Made by a program: the position numbers and the translations under genes
Part shown: piece after piece, positions 5,981-10,595 of the stretch
Position numbering within the stretch: position 1 is the first letter of the stretch
Layout: every line of letters begins with the position of its first letter
Origin: an uncultured Clostridium sp.
GTDB lineage: Bacteria > Bacillota > Clostridia > Lachnospirales > Lachnospiraceae
NCBI RefSeq assembly: GCF_900547735.1
Contig: NZ_URHZ01000121.1
Location: forward strand, 1 to 10,595
DNA length: 10,595 nucleotides
Reading direction: 5' to 3'
Notes under the pieces: model-generated
What the model saw: the letters and a program-made list of their open reading frames with translations, nothing else
What the model was told of the DNA's origin: nothing
The model's database searches: none

Positions 5981-6796
5981 TTACAGGAACTCCATCATTT
6001 CCCCCAGTGAATCAAAAATCGCATCCGGCTTTACGGAAGATTTCTCCACATCCTCCAGCTTTGTCTCCCCGGTCAGAACCAGGAATCCCTTAGCGCCGTT
6101 GTTGACGCCGGTAGCCACGTCCGTATAGATACGGTCTCCCACGAATGCCACCGCCTCTTTCTCCATTCCGGTATGGTCAAGAACCATATCCACCGTTTCT
6201 ACGAACGGTTTTCCGAGATATTTGGGCTGCACTCCCGTGGAAAGTGCAATAGCGGCGCACATGGCTCCGCAGTCCGGTATAAAACCGCCCTCCACCGGGC
6301 AGTTGATATCCAGATGGGTGGCAAGGAAAACGGCTCCGTTCCTGATATGGGTGCAGGCGCGTTCCAGCTTCTCATAGGTCAGCTCCGTGTCAAATCCAAT
6401 CACCACCACATCGGGTGTTTTCTCTGCATCGCTTCCCGTCCGGCCGTTCACAAGGTTGATTCCGGCCTTTGTGAAACTTTCTTCCAGCGCTTTTGTGCCC
6501 ATCAGATAAACGGTTTTCCCGCCATAGAATTCTTTCAGATAGCGGATTGTCACATCTCCCGATGTGACAATCTGGTCTCTGGTTATATGGCAATCCATCT
6601 TCTCTAATTTGTGAATATAATTCTCCGGCGACTTTGATGAGTTGTTTGTGAAAAACAGGAATTTCTTCCCTGCCGCCTCTACGGCATGTATAAACTCCAA
6701 AGCCCCGTCGAGTCTTCTGTCTCCCAGATAGAACGTGCCGTCCATATCAAGTACAAACAGCCTGATTTCCTTCAGTATGTCCCTGTTTCCGGTCAT
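5981..6796 (-). CDS. HAD-IIA family sugar/glycerol phosphate phosphatase
   Basis: A 271-residue haloacid dehalogenase superfamily enzyme with a C2 cap (NagD/AraL/p-nitrophenyl phosphatase type). Motif I is LDMDGT with nucleophile Asp17 and acid/base Asp19; motif II is FFTNNSS (Ser/Thr around 50-54); the motif III lysine lies in LGKPFVETVD; motif IV is VGDRIYTD. IIA members dephosphorylate small metabolites; some are G3P or phosphoglycolate phosphatases (mycobacterial Rv1692 and mammalian PGP act on G3P), which would fit the position 49 bases after the dehydrogenase set. I place the start at 6796: GGAGG lies eight bases upstream, while the longer frame from 6907 would overlap the preceding gene and add 37 residues unlike the family before the usual N-terminus. 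Exact substrate unknown. Confidence 0.92.
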   Translation of the reverse strand: MTGNRDILKEIRLFVLDMDGTFYLGDRRLDGALEFIHAVEAAGKKFLFFTNNSSKSPENYIHKLEKMDCHITRDQIVTSGDVTIRYLKEFYGGKTVYLMGTKALEESFTKAGINLVNGRTGSDAEKTPDVVVIGFDTELTYEKLERACTHIRNGAVFLATHLDINCPVEGGFIPDCGAMCAAIALSTGVQPKYLGKPFVETVDMVLDHTGMEKEAVAFVGDRIYTDVATGVNNGAKGFLVLTGETKLEDVEKSSVKPDAIFDSLGEMMEFL

Positions 6797-6804
6797 TTCC
6801 TGTT

Positions 6805-6810
6805 CCTCCC
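6805..6810 (-). promoter_or_regulatory. Ribosome binding site fixing the phosphatase start
   Basis: GGGAGG on the minus strand, eight bases before the ATG at 6796. It supports the internal start over the upstream in-frame ATG at 6907, which lies inside the preceding coding region. Confidence 0.7.
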
Positions 6811-6845
6811 GTCTGTTCCTGATGATACAATATGTATGCTGCTCT

Positions 6846-7208
6846 TTAAACCGCCTCCACTGTCTTTGTGGCAATGACGGAAACGCCGGTTCCCGCACAG
6901 TCTTCAATGATAACGTCGCCCATATGGACGGGCGCCTTCATTCTGACCGCCCTGATTTCCTTCATGATATCGAAGATTTTTCCCTTCGGGATATCTTCTT
7001 TCGTTTTTACGGATGCTCTTGTGAGAGTTCCGCCTTCCACAACGACACTGGAAGTCACGATACGGGTCGGGTTTGTCACTTCCTTTTTGGCGTATGCCTC
7101 ACCCTTTGCACATGTATTGCCCGTTACGGTAATATTGTCCCCGTCTGTCGTAACGCTCACAGGGCAGCCCAAAGGACAGCCGATACAGATCAGATCTCTC
7201 TTTTCCAT
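6846..7208 (-). CDS. DUF1667 four-cysteine protein, partner of the FAD oxidoreductases
   Basis: A 120-residue protein of the DUF1667 family. The N-terminus has CIGCPLGC (Cys8, Cys11, Cys15) and a fourth cysteine in GNTCAKGEAYAKKE (Cys33), a spacing that looks like an Fe-S cluster or metal site. The rest is beta-rich with PTRIVTSSVVVEGG and a C-terminal ATKTVEAV. There is no signal peptide or membrane segment. In Thermotoga and many Firmicutes this family is encoded beside a GlpA-like protein and a second FAD oxidoreductase, as here, suggesting an electron-transfer subunit. The start at 7208 overlaps the preceding stop by one base (TAATG) with GGAGGTGG upstream; an in-frame ATG at 7226 would place that ribosome binding site inside the gene. 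The biochemical role is not established to my knowledge. Confidence 0.88.
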   Translation of the reverse strand: MEKRDLICIGCPLGCPVSVTTDGDNITVTGNTCAKGEAYAKKEVTNPTRIVTSSVVVEGGTLTRASVKTKEDIPKGKIFDIMKEIRAVRMKAPVHMGDVIIEDCAGTGVSVIATKTVEAV

Positions 7209-8473
7209 TACTCCACCTCCGTACAAATCACAATCTTCTCTAGATCAGGATAGTTTTTAAAGCTGTCTTTTTTCAGGATAACCTGCTCCATCTCTCCCGG
7301 GGCAAGAACTTTCTTCTTCCTCTTTGACACTCTCTCATCCCCGTAATATACGGATATGAAACGATCCTTGTATACATCGGCCACGCGGAAACGAACTACC
7401 ACCTGGTCATTCATATTCTGAATATCAAGTGACTGCGGAACGGTATAACGGACGCCGTTTACAGCCTCTAACTTTACTTCTTTTCCCCGGCCCGGGGCAG
7501 TTCCGTTTTTCACATAGTCCGCGGCATTCTTTCCCGCCAGGTTTGCTTCCTCGGAAACATAATCCACCAGATCGTGTACGTGAAGGACATTACCGCAGGC
7601 AAATACGCCCTCGGCCTCCGTCTGAAGGTGGTCATTGACATTCGGGCCGGAGGTAACCTGGTTCATCGATACGCCTACGCCCTTGGTCAGCTCGTTCTCC
7701 GGAATCAGTCCTACGGAAAGGAGAAGCGTATCGCAGGAATAGAATTCTTCCGTTCCCGGAACCGGCTTTCTGTTTTCATCAACCTGGGCGATTGTGATGC
7801 CCGTCACTCTCTCCTTGCCATGGATTTCCGTCACCGTATGGCTGAGTTTCAGCGGAATACCGTAGTCGTCGAGGCACTGCACAATATTTCTCTTGAGACC
7901 GCCGGAGTAAGGCATCAGCTCCGCAACCACTTTCACCTTTGCGCCCTCAAGCGTCATACGCCTTGCCATGATAAGTCCGATATCGCCGGAACCCAGGATA
8001 ACCACTTCCTTGCCCACGCTGTAACCCTCGATATTCATCAGTCTCTGCGCCGTTCCTGCGGAGAAAATACCGGCCGGCCGGTAACCCGGGATGTTGAGGG
8101 CTCCCCTCGGACGTTCGCGGCATCCCATTGCCAGGATGACGGCTCCGGCCTTGATTGTCGTAAGGCCTTCCTCTTTATTAATATAGGTCACTTCTTTTTC
8201 ATTGTTGATATCGATTACCATGGTGTTCAGTCTATAGGGAATCTTTTCTTCCATCACCATTTCAATATAACGGGCTGCATATTCGGGACCCGTCAGCTCT
8301 TCCTTGAATGTATGAAGGCCAAATCCGTTGTGGATACACTGGTTTAAAATACCGCCCAGCACATTGTCCCTCTCCAGAATCAGGATATCCAATGCGCCTG
8401 CCCGACGTGCCGAAACCGCTGCAGCGAGGCCTGCCGGGCCGCCGCCTATAATTACAATATCATGATGCTTCAT
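7208..8473 (-). CDS. FAD/NAD(P)-dependent oxidoreductase (second subunit of the G3P dehydrogenase set)
   Basis: A 421-residue two-dinucleotide-domain flavoprotein. The N-terminal FAD site is IIGGGPAGLAAAVSARRAG (GGGPAG at 10-15), followed by GGILNQCIHNGFGL (Cys46). A second Rossmann motif, VVILGSGDIGLIMARR (157-172), should bind NAD(P)H. LAMGCRERPRG (115-124) and GVFACGNVLHVHDLVDYVSEE (late third) are FAD-domain signatures. There is no CxxxxC redox pair of the thioredoxin reductase type, so electrons likely pass to or from a partner. It begins 12 bases after the GlpA-like gene with AGGAGGAG upstream and overlaps DUF1667 by one base, so the three are probably co-translated and form a complex. 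A likely job is shuttling electrons between the G3P-oxidising subunit and NAD(P); which acceptor is used is not visible. Confidence 0.9.
   Translation of the reverse strand: MKHHDIVIIGGGPAGLAAAVSARRAGALDILILERDNVLGGILNQCIHNGFGLHTFKEELTGPEYAARYIEMVMEEKIPYRLNTMVIDINNEKEVTYINKEEGLTTIKAGAVILAMGCRERPRGALNIPGYRPAGIFSAGTAQRLMNIEGYSVGKEVVILGSGDIGLIMARRMTLEGAKVKVVAELMPYSGGLKRNIVQCLDDYGIPLKLSHTVTEIHGKERVTGITIAQVDENRKPVPGTEEFYSCDTLLLSVGLIPENELTKGVGVSMNQVTSGPNVNDHLQTEAEGVFACGNVLHVHDLVDYVSEEANLAGKNAADYVKNGTAPGRGKEVKLEAVNGVRYTVPQSLDIQNMNDQVVVRFRVADVYKDRFISVYYGDERVSKRKKKVLAPGEMEQVILKKDSFKNYPDLEKIVICTEVE
7213..7220 (-). promoter_or_regulatory. Ribosome binding site fixing the DUF1667 start
   Basis: GGAGGTGG on the minus strand, inside the last codons of the preceding oxidoreductase, 5-7 bases before the ATG at 7208. 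It decides between the starts at 7226 and 7208 and indicates translational coupling. Confidence 0.7.
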
Positions 8474-8485
8474 CTTAAGCTCCTC

Positions 8486-9922
8486 CTATTTATCACCCTT
8501 TAACAGTTCTGAACCGGCTCTGTTTTTGCAGATATCATCCATTGACATGCCCCGCTCCTTCGCGAGGATCTCCATCGTCCTCGGAGTGCAGAATCCGGCC
8601 TGGCATCTTCCCATTCCGGCGCGCACCCTTCTCTTGATTCCGTCCAGGGACACGGCTCCGAGCGGTCTTCTGATGGCGTCGACAATCTCACCTTCACTGA
8701 TATTCTCACAGCGGCAGATGATAGTACCGTATTCCGGATGCTCTTTGATAAGCTTTGCCCTCTCTTCTCTCGGAAGCTCCGCCGCCTTGATAAATCCTTT
8801 TCTCGTTGCCTTGAAATCTGCTTTTTTCTCAGCTCCCGACGCTTCTGCAATCATTTCGGCCAGATATTTTCCAAGGGCCGGCGCACAGGAAAGTCCCGGG
8901 GACTCGATTCCCGCCGCATCGTAGAATCCCTTTGCATCCTCTGCTTCACCGATGATAAATTCGTCGTTCACCTCATGGGCGCGAAGACCTGCAAAGGAGG
9001 TGATTGTCTGTCTGAAAGGTATATTTTTAACGCTTAAAACGGACTTTGAAACGGTCTCCGCCAGTCCCTCCGCCGTTGTAGCGGTAGCCTCTTTGTCATC
9101 CAGATCGATTGCCGTAGGTCCTACCAGCAGATTGCCATGGACGGTCGGGGATACCAGAACGCCTTTTCCGTATTTGCCCGGAAGCTGGAAGATGGTATGG
9201 GACACATGGTTTCCCGCTTCTTTGTCGAGCAGGCAGTAATCGCCTCTTCTCGGAATAATCTGAAGCTTCTTCTCACTTACCATGTTGTGGAATACATCGG
9301 CGTAAACACCTGCTGCATTTACCACATATTTTGTTTCAATCTCGCCGTCCGCCGTGTTTAACCGGTAGCCGGAATCCGTTTTCTCAATCCTCACCACCTC
9401 GGTATTCATCCTGAATTCCACGCCGTTCTCATATGCATTCTCAGCCATCGCGATGGTCAGGCCGAAAGGACATACGATTCCGCCCGTAGGAGCATAGATG
9501 GCAGCCACCACCGTCTCACTCACATTCGGTTCCTTGGCTCTCGCCTCGTCCCCTGTGATAATCGTAATGCCCGGAACGCCGTTTTTCACGCCTCTCTCGT
9601 ACAATGCTTCCAGGGACGGCATATCACTTTCGTCAAAGCAGAGCACCATGGAACCATTGCGTTTGAAATCGAATTGTAAATCCTTTGAAAGCTGCTCCAT
9701 CATCTCATTTCCCTGTACATTCAGTTTCGCTTTCAGGGAGCCGTTGGCCGCGTCATATCCCGCATGCACAATGGCGCTATTGGCTTTGGAAGTACCTGAA
9801 CAAACGTCTTCCTCGCGTTCCAGCAGGCAGGTGTGGAGATTATACCTGGATAATTCTCTGGCAACGGAACAACCTGTCACGCCGCCACCGATTACAACTA
9901 CATCATAGATACAACTGCTCAT
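8486..9922 (-). CDS. GlpA-like FAD-dependent glycerol-3-phosphate dehydrogenase with BFD-type [2Fe-2S] domain
   Basis: A 478-residue flavoprotein of the DAO fold. Residues 8-36 form the FAD-binding Rossmann unit (VVVIGGGVTGCSVAREL, then CLLERE with Glu36). TSKANSAIVHAGYD is the GlpA/GlpD-type segment near the flavin, and FAGLRAHEV and GFYDAAGIESPGL are further DAO motifs. The C-terminus (about 400-460) is a BFD-like [2Fe-2S] domain with Cys403, Cys405, Cys440 and Cys445 (CRCENISEGEIVDAI ... GRCQAGFC). GlpA-type enzymes oxidise sn-glycerol-3-phosphate to dihydroxyacetone phosphate. Here no GlpC-like quinone-linked subunit follows; instead come a second FAD oxidoreductase and DUF1667. The start has AGGAG nine bases upstream. 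Other DAO substrates, such as 2-hydroxyacids, are possible, but a phosphodiesterase and HAD-IIA phosphatase nearby favour G3P. Confidence 0.88.
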   Translation of the reverse strand: MSSCIYDVVVIGGGVTGCSVARELSRYNLHTCLLEREEDVCSGTSKANSAIVHAGYDAANGSLKAKLNVQGNEMMEQLSKDLQFDFKRNGSMVLCFDESDMPSLEALYERGVKNGVPGITIITGDEARAKEPNVSETVVAAIYAPTGGIVCPFGLTIAMAENAYENGVEFRMNTEVVRIEKTDSGYRLNTADGEIETKYVVNAAGVYADVFHNMVSEKKLQIIPRRGDYCLLDKEAGNHVSHTIFQLPGKYGKGVLVSPTVHGNLLVGPTAIDLDDKEATATTAEGLAETVSKSVLSVKNIPFRQTITSFAGLRAHEVNDEFIIGEAEDAKGFYDAAGIESPGLSCAPALGKYLAEMIAEASGAEKKADFKATRKGFIKAAELPREERAKLIKEHPEYGTIICRCENISEGEIVDAIRRPLGAVSLDGIKRRVRAGMGRCQAGFCTPRTMEILAKERGMSMDDICKNRAGSELLKGDK

Positions 9923-9997
9923 TCTTCTTCTCTCCTTTTACATTTGTTATGACGGCGCCAGTCAGAAACATCGGCAAATCCGCCGCCAACGGTAACA

Positions 9998-10020
9998 AAA
10001 AGCGCACTTTACAGACTTTT
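9998..10020 (-). repeat. AAAAG hairpin repeat, copy 3 (diverged)
   Basis: Minus-strand arms AAAAGTCTGT and GTGCGCTTTT around AAA. It aligns gaplessly with copy 2 (10039-10061): over 25 bases there are 18 identities, and all seven differences are transitions. Pairing is kept by G-U pairs, with the same mismatch at arm position 7. An outer GGT/ACC match extends the stem on both sides. Confidence 0.5.
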
Positions 10021-10038
10021 TACCACCAATAAACAACG

Positions 10039-10061
10039 AAAAGCACGCTTCGCGAACTTTT
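10039..10061 (-). repeat. AAAAG hairpin repeat, copy 2
   Basis: Minus-strand arms AAAAGTTCGC and GCGTGCTTTT around GAA, with one mismatch at arm position 7. The 3' arm is identical to that of copy 1 (1943-1965). It follows the upstream hairpin's T-run with a 19-base spacing, nearly the same as for copy 1 behind the dctP terminator. Confidence 0.6.
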
Positions 10062-10074
10062 CATTGCCATTCAA

Positions 10075-10125
10075 CAAAAAGAGTAAGGAAACAAAGTGTC
10101 CGAAGACACTTGATACCTTACTCTT
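10075..10125 (-). terminator. Two-tier leader hairpin with T-run (candidate attenuator)
   Basis: On the minus strand a perfect 10-bp outer stem (AAGAGTAAGG at 10125-10116 read as its complement partner, closing with CCTTACTCTT at 10088-10079) encloses a perfect 7-bp inner hairpin AAGTGTC-TTCG-GACACTT (10111-10094). On the RNA the outer stem ends in CTCTTTTTG. It begins about 25 bases after the predicted transcription start and precedes the dehydrogenase genes, so it would terminate the operon early unless overridden. If it acts constitutively it would yield a short RNA of roughly 75 bases. Confidence 0.65.
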
Positions 10126-10156
10126 ATCTCTCATAGGCTTTTATTTATTTAACCTT

Positions 10157-10185
10157 ATTTTAACCAATTTATGATTTAATGTCAA
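10157..10185 (-). promoter_or_regulatory. Promoter of the dehydrogenase unit
   Basis: A consensus TTGACA (-35, 10185-10180) and TAAAAT (-10, 10162-10157) are separated by exactly 17 bases on the minus strand, in an AT-rich region. Transcription should begin near 10150. It lies only about 8 bases inside the conserved end of the right-hand repeat. Confidence 0.8.
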
Positions 10186-10192
10186 TATTTAT

Positions 10193-10595
10193 TTAGTTGG
10201 GATGCAAGGACGCCTCTGTAAGATAGCGGACGGGGTGGAGGCTAGGTGGTTGAGTCTTCAGTCCCGGTTGGGTAGGGATAGTGAAGAAGAATCCGGGAGA
10301 AAAAATCCCTGCGGGGACTCGTTTCCGCTTGTGGAATGCGAGCGGATGCTAAATCAACCAGAACAGGCGGAATTTCTCCCGTATCCGAAGAAACGTAGTG
10401 GTCGCGCCAGTCCCCTTCCCACTTGAAGAAATAGAACAGTTCAGCCGCCGCAGGCCGGAGTTCGGGATGGCAAAAACCTACGCGTCTTCAGTCCCGGGCC
10501 ATAACCTGCCTGTGGGGAAGGAGGGAGAAAAAGATTCCGGAGGGAACCTGGGAGTTCATCAGCACTTAGGCGGCGTCTTTCAGACGCCTTAGTAC
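10193..10595 (+). repeat. Right copy of inverted flanking repeat (runs off the window)
   Basis: The first 66 bases match the left edge of the window in reverse orientation (see 1-68). The rest, about 340 bases, is GC-rich and non-repetitive apart from a 14-base direct repeat GTCTTCAGTCCCGG at 10254-10267 and 10484-10497. No convincing coding sequence lies on either strand; open frames exist in several phases but show no family features. No transposase, integrase or reverse transcriptase is visible in this part. It may belong to a longer mobile or RNA element whose remainder lies outside the window. Confidence 0.7.
10201..10588 (+). ncRNA. Candidate structured RNA within the right repeat
   Basis: Long-range pairings suggest a folded RNA. 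AAGGACGCC (10206-10214) pairs with GGCGTCTTT (10572-10580) with one G-U pair, closing the whole element. TGGTTGA (10247-10253) pairs with TCAACCA (10354-10360) and encloses two arms: AGTCCC/GGGACT (10260-10265, 10314-10319) capped by AGGGAT/ATCCCT (10274-10279, 10305-10310), and CCGCT/AGCGG (10325-10329, 10341-10345), making a three-way junction. GGCGTCT/AGACGCC (10572-10578, 10582-10588) is a local hairpin competing with the closing stem. Strand is inferred from this layout; the complement folds similarly. I do not recognise it: RNase P, tmRNA, SRP and group I or II intron landmarks are absent. Confidence 0.35.

Larger units (their letters stand above)
9923..10150 (-). promoter_or_regulatory. 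Long untranslated leader of the dehydrogenase unit
   Basis: About 228 bases lie between the predicted start of transcription and the GlpA-like ATG, with no convincing gene. In order on the RNA it holds the large hairpin at 10125-10079, hairpin copies at 10061-10039 and 10020-9998, then a GC-rich stretch (about 9990-9950) and the AGGAG site. Each of the three hairpins ends in CTTTT followed by T or C and GTT, i.e. three terminator-like units in tandem. Established precedent: glpD and glpFK leaders of Bacillus subtilis contain terminators overcome by the G3P-responsive antiterminator GlpP. A similar control here is inference. Confidence 0.5.

Noticed and set aside
6797..6907. Longer phosphatase start at 6907
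   Set aside because: It would overlap the DUF1667 gene, adds 37 atypical residues before the family N-terminus and lacks the GGAGG spacing present at 6796.
7209..7226. Longer DUF1667 start at 7226
   Set aside because: The extra residues are translated from the ribosome binding site of the start at 7208; TAATG coupling is the better reading.
10148..10175. Divergent plus-strand promoter (TTTAAC ... TATGAT) for the right element
   Set aside because: Spacer 16 and a weak -35 in a very AT-rich stretch; chance matches are likely, and the minus-strand promoter in the same place is much better.
10202..10592. Open frames on the plus strand (10202-10426 and 10398-10592) and an 80-codon ATG-less frame on the minus strand
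   Set aside because: No good ribosome binding site, no recognisable domain, several phases open at once in a GC-rich self-pairing sequence; more consistent with a non-coding element.
10193..10595. Group II or group I intron, RNase P, tmRNA or SRP RNA at the right edge
   Set aside because: A short CTCTGTAAGATA stretch resembles part of a group II intron domain I, but there is no GUGYG start; group I core motifs, the RNase P GAGGAAAGTCC segment and tmRNA or SRP landmarks are also absent. Any domain V would lie outside the window, so an intron is not fully excluded.

Overview
The window looks like chromosomal DNA of a Clostridia-type Firmicute, most likely a gut Lachnospiraceae relative. I infer this from strong AGGAGG-type ribosome binding sites, sigma-A-like promoters, moderate GC with AT-rich intergenic gaps, and the gene set; I could not run a taxonomic search. 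All nine convincing genes lie on the minus strand, so transcription runs from high to low coordinates.

Right edge (10193-10595): a GC-rich, highly foldable stretch with no convincing gene. Its first ~66 bases recur as an inverted, diverged copy at the left edge (1-68), so the cassette is bracketed by two copies of one repeat whose conserved ends face inward.

Transcription unit 1 (about 10150 to 4196): a near-consensus promoter, a ~230-nt leader with a terminator-like hairpin and two smaller repeated hairpins, then a GlpA-like FAD dehydrogenase with a BFD-type [2Fe-2S] domain, a second FAD/NAD(P) oxidoreductase, a four-cysteine DUF1667 protein, a HAD-IIA phosphatase and, after a 93-nt gap, a CPA2-type cation/proton antiporter with a very acidic, Cys-containing tail. 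The first three genes are tightly coupled and resemble a three-part anaerobic glycerol-3-phosphate (G3P) dehydrogenase.

Transcription unit 2 (about 4070 to 77): a second promoter with a palindrome filling its spacer, a ~190-nt leader, then a cytoplasmic glycerophosphodiester phosphodiesterase and a complete TRAP transporter (lipoprotein DctP, small permease DctQ, large permease DctM). A strong terminator follows dctP, probably lowering dctQM expression relative to the binding protein.

Working model (inference): the TRAP transporter imports an anionic solute by sodium symport; the phosphodiesterase can release G3P inside the cell; the GlpA-like/oxidoreductase/DUF1667 set oxidises G3P to dihydroxyacetone phosphate; the HAD-IIA enzyme may drain G3P or a related phosphate ester; the antiporter may restore the ion gradient. 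No glycerol kinase, GlpF, GlpT or regulator gene lies in the window. I saw no CRISPR array, tRNA, rRNA or transposase gene.
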